From Nocardioides sp. (GTDB lineage: Bacteria; Actinomycetota; Actinomycetes; Propionibacteriales; Nocardioidaceae), in contig NZ_JASEEQ010000006.1 of the NCBI RefSeq assembly GCF_030019515.1, positions 213,774 through 277,773 of the forward strand: a stretch of 64,000 nucleotides of DNA, read 5' to 3'. Of the stretch, positions 14,415 to 22,976 are shown piece by piece. Position numbers and translations under genes: made by a program. The number at the start of each line of letters is the position of its first letter. Positions within the stretch are counted from its first letter, which is position 1. The notes under the pieces were generated by a model. It searched no databases. It saw only the letters and a program-made list of their open reading frames with translations, and was not told where the DNA came from.

Positions 14415-16799
14415 GTGCAGCCGAACCTCACCCGCGCCCGCGCCGCCCTCGCGTCCCTGCTCCTGCTCAGCCCGATCGCGGTGGTCGCGTCCTCCGCCGC
14501 GGCCACGCCCGCGGCCGCGCCCGCGGTCACGGCGTCGGCGGCGGCGAAGGCTCCGGCGTACGACGTGACGATCCGGATCACCGAGCACGGCATCCCGCAC
14601 ATCCGGTCCAACACCCTGCCCGGCATGGCGTACGGCGCCGGCTGGATCACCACCGCGGAGGCCACGTGCAACCTGATGGACACGCTGCTCACCGCGCGCG
14701 GTGAGCGTTCGCTGTACGAGGGCCCCGACGCCACCTACAAGGATAACGTCGGCGGGTCCGCGACGAACCTCGAGTGGGACACGCTGGTCACCGACCTGCA
14801 CGACCGCCGGGTCGTCGAGCGGCTGCTCGCCGACCCCGTGGCCGGTCCGAGCGGCCGGGCGAAGGCGATGGTGGTCGCCGAGACCGCCGGCATCAACGCC
14901 TGGCTGGCCGAGCACGAGATCACCGACCCGGCGTGCGCGGACGACGAGTGGATCAAGCCCGACGTCACCACCACCGACGTCTGGTACGCCTTCTACCTAG
15001 CCCAGCTGATCTCCTCGACCACCCGGCTGCTGCCGCAGGTCACCGGCGCGACGCCGCCCACCGCGGCGACCAGGCCGGCGCCCACGCCGACGCGCGCGCA
15101 GCTGCGGGAGGCCCTGGAGCAGGACGACCGGTTCGGCTCGAACGCGACCGCCGTCGGTGGCGACGACACCTCGACGCGGCGCGGGATGATCCTCGGCAAC
15201 CCGCACTTCCCCTGGCTGGGCCGGTACCGCTTCACCCAGATGCACCTGACCGTGCCCGGCAAGCTGAACGTCGCCGGCGGGGCGCTGACCGGCTTCCCGG
15301 CGATCAACATCGGGTTCAACAAGGACGTCGCCTGGAGCCACACGGTGTCGACCGGCTACCGGTTCACGCCGTACCAGTACACGACCGCCGGCTCGCCGAC
15401 GAGCTACCGGACGGCCGGCGGCGGCACCGCCGAGCTCGAGCGGCGCGACGTCGACGTGCAGGTGCGGACCGACGCCGGCGTCGAGACCGTGACCCGCACG
15501 CTCTGGCGCACGCCGCAGGGCTACGTCCTCAACGCGCCGAGCCTGTTCATGGGCTGGACCAAGGACAGCTTCTGGGCGTTCCGCGACGCGAACGCCGAGC
15601 ACCTGCGCACGTTCGACACGTTCTTGTCGATGAACATGGCGAGCTCGGTGCGCAACCTGCTGCGTCGCCAGGACCGCGGCGGTGGCATGCCGTGGGTGAA
15701 CACGATCGCCGCCGACCGCGCGGGCGACGTCCTGTACGCCGACCACGCGGTGACCCCGAACGTCACCGACGCCCTCGCCGGCAGGTGCATGACCACGGCC
15801 GGCCGGCTGATCTTCAGCGTGGCCGGGCTGCCGGGCCTCGACGGCACCCGGGCGAGCACCGGCTGCGCGTGGGGCACCGACCAGGACGCGCAGCGCCCCG
15901 GCATCCTCGGCCCCTCGCACCTGCCCGAGGTGGTCCGCCGCGACTGGGTGATGAACGCCAACGACTCCTACTGGACGCCGAACGACGAGGTTCGGCTCAC
16001 CGGCTACCCGCGGATCATCGGCTGCGAGGACTGCGAGCGCACGATGCGCACGAAGGTCGTGATGGCCTACGTCCGCGACCGGCTGGAGGTCGGCAGGGAG
16101 ACGCCGCGGACCCTCGCCTCGCACGAGCACGCCAACCGGGTGTACGCCGCCGAGGTGGCCCGGGCCGGCGGCCGGCTCGACCAGGTCTGCACCGCCACGG
16201 GCCTGACCGCGGCCTGCCAGGTGCTGCACGACTGGGACGGCCGCTCGGACGCCACCTCGTCGGCCGGGGCCGCGATCTTCCAGGAGTTCGTCTGGCTCGC
16301 GGACCAGCGCGACGTCGGCCTCTGGGAGGTGCCGTTCTCGGCCGCCCACCTGCTGACCACGCCACGCACGCTCTCGACCGCGCAGCCGGTCGTCGACGCC
16401 ATGGCCGCAGCGATCACCCGGGTCACCGACCGCGATCCCGACCTGAGCGGGACGTACGGCGAGCTGCACCGCTCCGGGGACCGGGGCTCCGCGGGCTGGC
16501 CGCTCGGTGGCGGCCTCGGCGACCTGTCCGGCGACGCGAACGCGGTCAGCAGCACGCTCGGCGACCCGGTGCTCGACCCGGTGACCCGCGGCTCGTCGTA
16601 CATCCAGGCGATCGCGTTCCGCGGCCGCACGGGCATCGACGCGCGCACGATCCTGACCTACAGCCAGTACGAGGACCCGGCATCCCCGTGGTCGGACGAC
16701 CAGACCGAGATGTTCTCGAAGGAGCAGTGGGTGCGGTTCCCGTGGACGGCCGCGCAGATCCGCGACCAGCTCGTCGAGGTCGTGCACCTGGCGCCCTGA
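14415..16799 (+). CDS. secreted penicillin acylase family Ntn hydrolase (AHL-acylase/PvdQ-like)
   Basis: A 794-residue precursor of an N-terminal-nucleophile amidase. A signal peptide (Ala/Leu-rich, to about residue 31) leads to the alpha chain. The autocatalytic junction RFGSNATAVGG places the nucleophile at Ser242, the first residue of the mature beta chain. ILGNPHFPW, the usual NDPHL-like segment, follows. Family members release acyl chains from penicillins, acyl-homoserine lactones, lipopeptides or siderophore precursors. This subgroup is closest in layout to PvdQ/AhlM-type acylases. Substrate specificity is not readable. The start is GTG 14415 behind TAGGTT at six bases. Confidence 0.85.
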   Translation: MQPNLTRARAALASLLLLSPIAVVASSAAATPAAAPAVTASAAAKAPAYDVTIRITEHGIPHIRSNTLPGMAYGAGWITTAEATCNLMDTLLTARGERSLYEGPDATYKDNVGGSATNLEWDTLVTDLHDRRVVERLLADPVAGPSGRAKAMVVAETAGINAWLAEHEITDPACADDEWIKPDVTTTDVWYAFYLAQLISSTTRLLPQVTGATPPTAATRPAPTPTRAQLREALEQDDRFGSNATAVGGDDTSTRRGMILGNPHFPWLGRYRFTQMHLTVPGKLNVAGGALTGFPAINIGFNKDVAWSHTVSTGYRFTPYQYTTAGSPTSYRTAGGGTAELERRDVDVQVRTDAGVETVTRTLWRTPQGYVLNAPSLFMGWTKDSFWAFRDANAEHLRTFDTFLSMNMASSVRNLLRRQDRGGGMPWVNTIAADRAGDVLYADHAVTPNVTDALAGRCMTTAGRLIFSVAGLPGLDGTRASTGCAWGTDQDAQRPGILGPSHLPEVVRRDWVMNANDSYWTPNDEVRLTGYPRIIGCEDCERTMRTKVVMAYVRDRLEVGRETPRTLASHEHANRVYAAEVARAGGRLDQVCTATGLTAACQVLHDWDGRSDATSSAGAAIFQEFVWLADQRDVGLWEVPFSAAHLLTTPRTLSTAQPVVDAMAAAITRVTDRDPDLSGTYGELHRSGDRGSAGWPLGGGLGDLSGDANAVSSTLGDPVLDPVTRGSSYIQAIAFRGRTGIDARTILTYSQYEDPASPWSDDQTEMFSKEQWVRFPWTAAQIRDQLVEVVHLAP

Positions 16800-16817
16800 G
16801 CCCGTGCGTCCGCTCGG

Positions 16818-16823
16818 TAGGCT
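16818..16823 (+). promoter_or_regulatory. -10 box of a leaderless promoter for the FAH gene and gltX
   Basis: TAGGCT stands six bases before GTG 16830. The transcript would also cover gltX, seven bases beyond the FAH stop. Confidence 0.5.
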
Positions 16824-16829
16824 CATCGG

Positions 16830-17639
16830 GTGCGCATCGCAAGGTTCACCACGGGCGAGGACCCGCTGTACGGCGTGATCACGGGCGAGCTCGACGAGTT
16901 CGGCCAGCCGGACCCCGACAGCATCGTCGTGGCACTGGCCGGCGACCCCCTCTACGTCGGCGTCAAGCTGCTCGACCAGGAGCACCGGCTCGAGGACGTG
17001 CGGCTGCTCGCGCCCGTGCTGCCGCGCAGCAAGGTGGTCGGGATCGGCCGCAACTACGCCGCCCACGCCGCGGAGATGGGCAACGACGTGCCCACCGAGC
17101 CGCTGATGTTCCTCAAACCGAACACCAGCGTGATCGGCCCGGGCGACCCGATCTTCTACCCGCCGCAGACGCAGAACCTGCACTACGAGGGCGAGCTCGC
17201 GGTCGTGATCGGCCGGATCTGCCGCGACGTCCCCGCCGAGCAGGCCACCGACGTCATCCACGGCTACACGATCGGCAACGACGTGACCGCGCGGGACCTG
17301 CAGCGCAGCGACGTGCAGTTCACGCGGGCCAAGGGCTTCGACTCGTTCTGCCCGCTCGGCCCGTGGATCGAGACCGACCTCGACCCGCACGACTTCGCCG
17401 AGGGCCGCCAGGTCCAGACGCACCTGAACGGCGACCTGGTGCAGGACGGGTCCACGAAGGACCTGATCTTCGACATCCCGACGCTGATCGCGTACGTGTC
17501 CAGCGTGATGACGCTGCTCCCCGGCGACGTCATCCTCACCGGCACCCCCGAGGGCGTCGGTCCCATGAACGTCGGCGACGAGGTCGAGGTCTCGATCGCC
17601 GGGCTCGGCACTCTCACGAATCCCGTCAAGGCAAGGTGA
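16830..17639 (+). CDS. fumarylacetoacetate hydrolase (FAH) family protein
   Basis: A 269-residue member of the FAH superfamily, magnesium-dependent enzymes that hydrolyse or decarboxylate 2-oxo acids. The catalytic core segments [27 protein letters not shown] (metal-binding Glu residues), [14 protein letters not shown] and [11 protein letters not shown] are intact. Actinobacteria often carry this gene just before gltX, as here (seven-base gap). It could be an oxaloacetate decarboxylase or acylpyruvase; the sequence does not decide. The start is GTG 16830. Confidence 0.85.
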   Translation: MRIARFTTGEDPLYGVITGELDEFGQPDPDSIVVALAGDPLYVGVKLLDQEHRLEDVRLLAPVLPRSKVVGIGRNYAAHAAEMGNDVPTEPLMFLKPNTSVIGPGDPIFYPPQTQNLHYEGELAVVIGRICRDVPAEQATDVIHGYTIGNDVTARDLQRSDVQFTRAKGFDSFCPLGPWIETDLDPHDFAEGRQVQTHLNGDLVQDGSTKDLIFDIPTLIAYVSSVMTLLPGDVILTGTPEGVGPMNVGDEVEVSIAGLGTLTNPVKAR

Positions 17640-17646
17640 CCCCGCG

Positions 17647-19143
17647 ATGAGCACCCCCCACGTCTCCGGGCCGGTCCGCGTCCGCATGGCCCCCAGCCCG
17701 ACCGGAAGCCCGCACGTCGGCCTGGTCCGCACCGCGCTCTTCAACTGGGCGTTCGCGCGGCACGCCCAGCTGCACGGCGGGGGCGGGACGTTCGTGTTCC
17801 GCATCGAGGACACCGACCGGGAGCGCAGCACCCAGGAGTCCTACGACGCGATCATCGACCTGATGCGGTGGCTCGGCCTGGACTGGGACGAGGGCCCGGA
17901 GGTCGGCGGCCCGCACGCGCCGTACTTCCAGAGCGAGCGCGGCGAGATCTACCGCGACGCGCTGGCTCGGCTCGCGGAGTCGTCGTACACCTATGACTGC
18001 TTCTGCACGAACGAGGAGGTGGACGCGCGGCGCAAGGCGTCCGGCTCGAAGGTGATGGGGTACGACGGCTTCTGCCGCGACCTGTCCGCCGAGCAGCGCG
18101 CCGCGTTCGAGGCCGAGGGCCGCCGGCCGGTCGTCCGGTTCCGGATGCCCGACGGGTCGATCACCTGGCACGACCTGGTGCGCGGCGACGTCACGTTCGA
18201 GACGCGGTTCGTGCCCGACTACGCGCTGTGCCGCGCGAACGGAGACCCGCTCTACACGCTGGTCAACCCGGTCGACGACGCGTACATGGAGATCACCCAC
18301 GTGCTGCGCGGCGAGGACCTGCTCTCCAGCACGCCCCGGCAGATCGCGCTCTACGACGCCCTCAAGGAGCTCGGCATCGCCAAGGCGACGCCGGAGTTCG
18401 GCCACCTGCCCTACGTCATGGGCGAGGGCAACAAGAAGCTGTCCAAGCGCGACCCCGAGGCGCACGCGCTGGCCTACCGCGAGAAGGGCTTCCTGCCCGA
18501 GGGGCTGCTCAACTACCTGGCCCTGCTGGGCTGGGCGATCGCCGCGGACCGCGACGTCTTCTCGATGGAGGAGATGGTCGAGGCCTTCGACATCGCGGAC
18601 GTGAACCCCAACCCCGCGCGCTTCGACCTCAAGAAGGCCGAGGCGATCAACGCCGCGCACATGCGGCTGCTCACCCTCGACGACGTGACCGAGCGGGTGC
18701 TGCCGTTCCTCAAGGACGCCGGCGTGCTGTCCGACCCCGTCGACGCCGCGGACACCCAGCTGCTCGAGCGGGCCATGCCGCTGGTGGCCGAGCGGATCAA
18801 CAAGCTCACCGAGTCCGTGGACATGCTCGGGTTCCTGTTCGCCGACGAGGACACCTTCACGCGCGACGAGGCCGACGTGGAGAAGCTGCTCAACGACGAC
18901 GGCCGGGCCGTCGTACGCCGCTCGCTCGACGCCCTCGAGCGGGTCGCTGAGTGGTCCGCGGGCGCCGTCCAGGACGCGCTCCAGGCCGAGCTCGTCGAGG
19001 GGATGGGCCTCAAGCCGCGCAACGCGTTCGGCCCGGTCCGCGTGGCCGTGACCGGACGCCGGGTGTCGCCGCCGCTGTTCGAGTCGATGGAGCTGCTCGG
19101 CCGGGACCGGTCGCTGGCCCGGCTGCAGAGCGCCCTTGCCTGA
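17647..19143 (+). CDS. gltX: glutamate--tRNA ligase
   Basis: A 498-residue class I aminoacyl-tRNA synthetase charging tRNA-Glu (and tRNA-Gln where GatCAB is used). The HIGH-type motif is [17 protein letters not shown] (about residues 16-32), the KMSKS-type motif is [10 protein letters not shown], and [11 protein letters not shown] and [10 protein letters not shown] segments are standard. ATG 17647 follows the FAH stop by seven bases. The stop overlaps the CPBP gene start by eight bases. Length and domains are normal. The two tRNA genes downstream are for Gln and Glu, its substrates. Confidence 0.95.
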   Translation: MSTPHVSGPVRVRMAPSPTGSPHVGLVRTALFNWAFARHAQLHGGGGTFVFRIEDTDRERSTQESYDAIIDLMRWLGLDWDEGPEVGGPHAPYFQSERGEIYRDALARLAESSYTYDCFCTNEEVDARRKASGSKVMGYDGFCRDLSAEQRAAFEAEGRRPVVRFRMPDGSITWHDLVRGDVTFETRFVPDYALCRANGDPLYTLVNPVDDAYMEITHVLRGEDLLSSTPRQIALYDALKELGIAKATPEFGHLPYVMGEGNKKLSKRDPEAHALAYREKGFLPEGLLNYLALLGWAIAADRDVFSMEEMVEAFDIADVNPNPARFDLKKAEAINAAHMRLLTLDDVTERVLPFLKDAGVLSDPVDAADTQLLERAMPLVAERINKLTESVDMLGFLFADEDTFTRDEADVEKLLNDDGRAVVRRSLDALERVAEWSAGAVQDALQAELVEGMGLKPRNAFGPVRVAVTGRRVSPPLFESMELLGRDRSLARLQSALA

Positions 19144-20116
19144 GCACGCGGGACGGCCGGCGGCCGGCCCGACCCCGCTGGCGTACCACCTCGTCCACCG
19201 CGGCGGCCGGCGCGGCACGTGGCGCCCGATCGTCGGCGTCCTGAGCCTGGGGCTCGCGTTCCTCGTGGTGATCCCGGTGATCGTGCAGCTGCCGTTCGCG
19301 CTCGGCCTGGCGCTCGCCGGCCGCGACGTCGTCGACGGCGTGGACCGGCTGCTCGACCTCGACGACCCGACGCCGTTGGGGCTCGCCTACCTCAACGTGG
19401 TGCTCGCCTGCGCGATCCCGGTGGCCTGGCTGCTGACCCGGGTGCTGCACGGCCTGCGCCCGGGCTGGCTGGCCTCGGTGCGGCCGCGGCTGCGCTGGGG
19501 CTGGTTCGTCGCGTGCTTCGGCCTGTCCGTCCTCGCGATGGTGGCGACGCTGGTCGTGTCCGCGGTGCTGCCCGCGCAGGGGGAGGGCACGGAGATCAGC
19601 GGGCGGCTCAACGACTTCACCTCGACGACCCGGGACTTCCTGGTCGTCGTGGTGCTGCTCACCCCGCTCCAGGCGGCGGGGGAGGAGTACGCGTTCCGCG
19701 GCTACCTCACCCAGGCGTTCGGCGGGCTGTTCGGCCGTGCGTGGGCCGCCGTACTCTTCCCGGCGCTGCTGTTCGCGCTCGCGCACGGCGCCCAGAGTGC
19801 GCCCGTCTTCCTCGACCGGTTCGCGTTCGGCCTGGTCGCCGGGGTGCTCGTCGTGCTCACCGGCGGGCTGGAGGCCGGCATCGCGATGCACGTCCTCAAC
19901 AACTGGCTCGCGTTCGGCCTGGCGCTGGCATTCGGCGACATGGCGTCCACGCTGAACCCCACCGGCGACAGCTGGTGGTCAATCCCGGTGACCCTCACCC
20001 AGTCGCTGGTCTACCTGGCCCTGGTGCTGCTCCTCGCGCGCCGGCTCGGACTGCGCCGGACCACCGAATCCCCTGCGGGGCCAGGCGAATTGGTCGCTCC
20101 GAGAGGTCGCGTGTAA
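19136..20116 (+). CDS. CPBP-family intramembrane metalloprotease
   Basis: A 326-residue multi-pass membrane protein of the CAAX-protease and bacteriocin-processing family. The active-site motifs are [14 protein letters not shown] (EExxxR), a middle FALAHG segment, and [10 protein letters not shown] near residue 250. Around eight hydrophobic segments are visible. The start is TTG 19136, overlapping the gltX stop by eight bases, so the gene is translationally coupled. Substrate and role are unknown. Confidence 0.82.
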   Translation: MPEHAGRPAAGPTPLAYHLVHRGGRRGTWRPIVGVLSLGLAFLVVIPVIVQLPFALGLALAGRDVVDGVDRLLDLDDPTPLGLAYLNVVLACAIPVAWLLTRVLHGLRPGWLASVRPRLRWGWFVACFGLSVLAMVATLVVSAVLPAQGEGTEISGRLNDFTSTTRDFLVVVVLLTPLQAAGEEYAFRGYLTQAFGGLFGRAWAAVLFPALLFALAHGAQSAPVFLDRFAFGLVAGVLVVLTGGLEAGIAMHVLNNWLAFGLALAFGDMASTLNPTGDSWWSIPVTLTQSLVYLALVLLLARRLGLRRTTESPAGPGELVAPRGRV

Positions 20117-20185
20117 TGTTCTCCACCGTGCCCGACCGCCTCGGCGGGAGGGCATAACACCGGGCTCTATTGTGTAGTAGAGCAG

Positions 20186-20257
20186 TGGGATATGGTGTAA
20201 TTGGCAGCACGACTGGTTCTGGTCCAGTTAGTCTAGGTTCGAGTCCTAGTATCCCAG
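20186..20257 (+). tRNA. tRNA-Gln (CTG anticodon)
   Basis: A 72-base cloverleaf. The acceptor arms are TGGGATA and TATCCCA with discriminator G. The anticodon arm ACTGG-TTCTGGT-CCAGT carries CTG, and the T arm is TAGG-TTCGAGT-CCTA. The CCA end is not encoded. Confidence 0.95.
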
Positions 20258-20296
20258 CGAGGTCGCGGTCCGAAGGTTCGCCAGAGGGCCGCGATT

Positions 20297-20324
20297 TTGT
20301 GCGAACATCCCGCTCCGATAAGGT
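20297..20324 (+). promoter_or_regulatory. probable promoter of tRNA-Glu
   Basis: TTGTGC (20297-20302), 16 bases, TAAGGT (20319-20324), ending 25 bases before the tRNA-Glu gene. Confidence 0.4.
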
Positions 20325-20348
20325 TCTCGGGTTGCTCGCAGAGCACCA

Positions 20349-20424
20349 GCCCCCGTTGTGTAGCGGCCTAGCACGCCGCCCTCTCAAGGCGGTAGCGCCG
20401 GTTCGAATCCGGTCGGGGGTACCA
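20349..20424 (+). tRNA. tRNA-Glu (CTC anticodon), CCA encoded
   Basis: The 73-base cloverleaf (20349-20421) is followed by an encoded CCA. The anticodon arm CCGCC-CTCTCAA-GGCGG carries CTC, and the T arm is CCGG-TTCGAAT-CCGG. The acceptor arm pairs GCCCCCG with CGGGGGT. The 3' half (20399-20419) recurs at 21619-21639, so this tRNA gene appears to have served as an integration site. Confidence 0.95.
20399..20419 (+). repeat. att-like repeat, copy inside tRNA-Glu
   Basis: The 21-base segment reading CGGTTCGAATCCGGTCGGGG plus one G in the T arm and acceptor stem matches 21619-21639 with a single mismatch (T/C at the fourth base). Seventeen bases in a row are identical (20403-20419). Confidence 0.7.
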
Positions 20425-20438
20425 CACAGCAAGCCCCG

Positions 20439-20458
20439 GCCCCAGCGGCTGGGGCTTT
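20439..20458 (+). terminator. intrinsic terminator after tRNA-Glu
   Basis: The hairpin GCCCCAG-CGG-CTGGGGC (20439-20455) is followed by TTT. It can end transcription of the tRNA gene. Confidence 0.7.
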
Positions 20459-20464
20459 GCGTTG

Positions 20465-20581
20465 TCGAGCCGCCTCGCGAGCGGCGTCCATCGCGGTGGC
20501 GACCTCGTCGAGCCGGTCCTCGAAGAGGTGGCCGAAGGTGTCGAGCGTCCTGGCCGGCGCGAACACGTGCCCGAAGACCGG
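20465..20581 (-). pseudogene. C-terminal relic of a tyrosine site-specific integrase
   Basis: The minus-strand frame reads TLDTFGHLFEDRLDEV followed by ATAMDAAREAARQRK, the characteristic end of actinobacterial phage/island integrases. The position usually held by the nucleophile Tyr (DTYGHLF) is Phe. Upstream of residue VFGHVF the frame no longer resembles an integrase and no catalytic domain remains. Its 3' end points at the 3' end of tRNA-Glu, the usual layout for an integrase next to its attachment site. It is interpreted as debris of an old integrated element. Confidence 0.7.
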
Positions 20582-20645
20582 CCGGTTCAGCGGGGAGGAC
20601 CGCCTCCGAGGTGGGGACGGTTCCCCCGGGAACCGGATGACTGAG

Positions 20646-21293
20646 TCAGTCGAGGCTGCCGGCTTCGAGGACGGCACCGGTCAACGCGTCCCGGACCACG
20701 TACAGGTCCATCGTGGCCATCTGGACATCCGGAGAGTCCGTGGTGACCGGCTGCCCGTCCGGTCCGATCCCGCTCACCGGCGACCCGCCGACGGGGACCT
20801 CCGCGTGCGAGAATGTCGCCAGCCACACCAGCCGGTCGTTGATCCGCGGCTCCAGCTGGCCGCCGGATTGCGGCCCCGGGTCCGCGACCGGGTTCCCGTC
20901 CGCGTCGACCACCCGGCCGTACTGGAGATCGGTGATGCGCGCCAGGGACACCTGCTCCGGCACTGCAGCGTCCGCGCCGGCGCCATCGGCCGTACCGGAG
21001 AACAACGCGGCGGGGTCGGTCGTCGCCGAGCCTGGCTCACCGGCACTGTCGACCCGGATGCCTTGGCGAAGCAGGGCCTCTTGTACCTCCGCGCTCACGC
21101 CGTAGCCGACGGGCACCCCGCCCTGCGTGGACGAGGCGGCGGTCTCGACCTTCCCGCTGGCGGCGACAGCGCTCGTGCCGGTGGCACTGCTGTCGTTGGC
21201 GGCAGCGCCCGAACCGTGCACGGCGGTGACCCCGATCGTGCCGACGAGACCCGTCAGTGCGGTGGCTGCCACCGTTGCGACGATGACCTTCAT
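20646..21293 (-). CDS. secreted protein of unknown function
   Basis: A 215-residue protein with a signal peptide (MKVIVATVAATALTGLVGTIG, cleavage probably near residue 25-30), then a low-complexity Ser/Ala/Thr stretch and a folded-looking C-terminal half with LARITDLQYGRVVDADGNPVAD and LVWLATFSHAEVPVGG. AAGGAG sits six bases before ATG 21293, so it is a translated gene. It lies inside the 1.2-kb interval bounded by the tRNA-Glu repeat, behind a truncated gene on the same strand. No family is recognised. Confidence 0.65.
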   Translation of the reverse strand: MKVIVATVAATALTGLVGTIGVTAVHGSGAAANDSSATGTSAVAASGKVETAASSTQGGVPVGYGVSAEVQEALLRQGIRVDSAGEPGSATTDPAALFSGTADGAGADAAVPEQVSLARITDLQYGRVVDADGNPVADPGPQSGGQLEPRINDRLVWLATFSHAEVPVGGSPVSGIGPDGQPVTTDSPDVQMATMDLYVVRDALTGAVLEAGSLD

Positions 21294-21319
21294 CCGATTC
21301 TCCTTGTACGAGTGCCGAG

Positions 21320-21577
21320 TCACGCGGGGTCGGTCCAGATCTGGAACCCTCGCCCGCCGCCGGACGGGTTTGTCGCCTGACGCTGGTAGCGCGAGTACGC
21401 GGCCGGGTCCTCATAGATGTCCACGCCGGAGAAGAAGTTGATGCCGCCAGAGGAGTTGTACCACTGGAGGTAGTCGAAGTCCGTGCGGTCCGCGTTGGTG
21501 CCCCTGATATCGTCACCCCGGTCGAACGTCTCCCCGAAGCACTGACCAAACCACCGCTGGTCCGACTTGCCGGTACG
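21320..21577 (-). pseudogene. C-terminal fragment of an unidentified gene
   Basis: A protein-like frame of 85 residues without a usable start, from the codon after a TGA at 21580-21578 to a TGA at 21322-21320. It includes WFGQCFGETFDRGDDIRG, DYLQWYNSSGGINFF and GVDIYEDPAAYSRYQRQ, rich in aromatic residues and unlike a chance frame. It ends 26 bases before the secreted-protein start, suggesting a former two-gene unit. The missing 5' part would lie beyond the att-like repeat. Family not recognised. Confidence 0.5.
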
Positions 21578-21859
21578 TCATATAGAGAGCCGGGGCCGCG
21601 ACCTTGGACCTCGGGCAACGGCTCGAATCCGGTCGGGGGGCACCCAGTAGGGTCCCCTAGACTGGCGTGCGCTTTGCGGCCGCAGGGTTCGGGACCGGCG
21701 AGACCGCCTCGAACCGACGTGATGGGGTTGCGCTGTGGGTGGGATCGTCGGCCAGGGCCGCGGTAGTGGTCGCCGGCTCGCGCCCGGCGCTCGCGCTGAG
21801 GCGCAGGCCCGATCGGGCGCCGGCACGCCTTCCTGCGACCGCGGGCCCGAGGTCATGCG
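21578..21859. other. intergenic segment with att-like repeat and no gene
   Basis: Apart from the tRNA-Glu-like repeat at 21619-21639 I see no coding pattern, RNA gene or clear promoter here. It separates the integration debris from the transporter gene at 21860. Confidence 0.5.
21619..21639 (+). repeat. att-like repeat, distal partial copy of the tRNA-Glu 3' end
   Basis: It matches the tRNA-Glu T arm and acceptor stem (20399-20419) at 20 of 21 bases. It lacks the rest of the tRNA and so is not a gene. It marks the other end of a 1.2-kb segment holding integrase debris. Confidence 0.7.
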
Positions 21860-22702
21860 GTGATCAGCATCGCGGGCGGCTTCATCGCGGCCGTGTTCTT
21901 CGCCTCCAGCTCGTTGCTGAACTCTCGCGCCAGCCGGCACATCAGCGGCTGGTCGGTCGTCGCCTGGGCCATGTTGGTGGGACTTGTCCTCACGGCACCA
22001 CTCGCCGCCCTCTCGGGGATCCCTGACTCGGCCCGATCGAACGTGGGGTGGCTGGTCGTGGCCGGAGTCGGCAACGTCGGGGGACTGGTGCTTGCGGCCT
22101 ACGCGTTCCGCTGGGGCAAGGTCGGCGTCGTGGCGCCGATCCTTGCCACCGAGGGGGCGCTCGCTGCCGTGATCGCCGCCCGGCTGGGAGAGAGCCTGGC
22201 GCCGAACGTCGTCTTCCTCCTCGTCGTCATCATGGTCGGCGTCGTCCTGGCCGCAGGAACGCCCGACCCCTTCCCGTTGGAGCACGAGCGCCTGGCCCTC
22301 TCTTCCGGGCTCGCGGTCTGCGGTGCCGTGTTCTTCGGGGTGTCGCTGTATGCCATGGCGCACCTGAGCGGAGAGCTTCCGATCTCGTGGGTCCTCCTGC
22401 CAGCACGGGTGGTGGGGGTTCTCGCCCTGACGGTCCCGCTGGTGCTGAGCGGGCGGTTGCAGATCAACCGACGGGTCGCTCCCCTGGTGCTGGGGATGGG
22501 CTCCGTCGAGGTGCTGGGTATCGCCGTGTTCTCGTGGGGGGCGCGCGAGAACATCGCGATCGCCTCGGTGCTCTCGTCCCAGTTCGCACCGCTCGCCGCG
22601 ATCATGGCCTACCTACTTTTCCGGGAACGGCTGGGACGCGTGCAGATCGTGGGAGTGATCGTCATCGTTGCCGGTGTCAGCGGGCTGACCGTCTGGGGAT
22701 AG
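21860..22702 (+). CDS. EamA/DMT-family transporter
   Basis: A 280-residue inner-membrane protein with about ten membrane helices in two EamA repeats, the second starting near residue 140 (LALSSGLAVCGAVFFGVSLYAM). It ends with the typical LFRERLGRVQIVGVIVIVAGV. Family members export or import amino acids, sugars or drugs. GTG 21860 is the first start in a clean frame. It precedes the IclR-controlled catabolic unit on the same strand with a 274-base gap, so it is probably separate. Confidence 0.85.
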   Translation: MISIAGGFIAAVFFASSSLLNSRASRHISGWSVVAWAMLVGLVLTAPLAALSGIPDSARSNVGWLVVAGVGNVGGLVLAAYAFRWGKVGVVAPILATEGALAAVIAARLGESLAPNVVFLLVVIMVGVVLAAGTPDPFPLEHERLALSSGLAVCGAVFFGVSLYAMAHLSGELPISWVLLPARVVGVLALTVPLVLSGRLQINRRVAPLVLGMGSVEVLGIAVFSWGARENIAIASVLSSQFAPLAAIMAYLLFRERLGRVQIVGVIVIVAGVSGLTVWG

Positions 22703-22902
22703 GCCCCGCGGCGACACCTGGGGGCGCCGGGAGTGGAGCTCGACCCGCTCGAGGGATTGGCGGGTCGCCTAGTCCACCAGCAGCCTTCACTGACACCCGT
22801 CGTCCGGGGGCGGATCCCCAGCAATGCCTGGCTGTCTGGCCCGGCGCCGTACCGCGGTGTCGCTGAACCGACGACAGAGCCGACTCTTGCGCGGCGAAGG
22901 TC

Positions 22903-22963
22903 TTGACAGTCCACGCGACCGCCTCCTAGCGTCCTCTGCGTTACAGAACGCCATTTTGCAATG
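22903..22963 (+). promoter_or_regulatory. promoter and candidate operator of the IclR/ABC/KDG unit
   Basis: TTGACA (22903-22908), 18 bases and TAGCGT (22927-22932) form a strong promoter. A palindrome-like CATT-TTGC-AATG (22952-22963), flanked by ACAGAAC and GCAGAATC, lies about 15 bases after the predicted transcription start and just before the Shine-Dalgarno. It is a likely site for the IclR product on its own operon. The remaining 22703-22902 stretch shows no gene. Confidence 0.6.
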
Positions 22964-22976
22964 CAGAATCGGAGCC

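Noticed and set aside
14997..17831. A 944-codon minus-strand open frame
   Set aside because: It is antisense to the acylase and FAH genes, which have clear motifs and starts.
20384..20677. A 97-residue gene on the minus strand including integrase-like sequence
   Set aside because: Its tail is the tRNA-Glu gene read in antisense and its head is unlike an integrase; only 20465-20581 is kept, as a relic.
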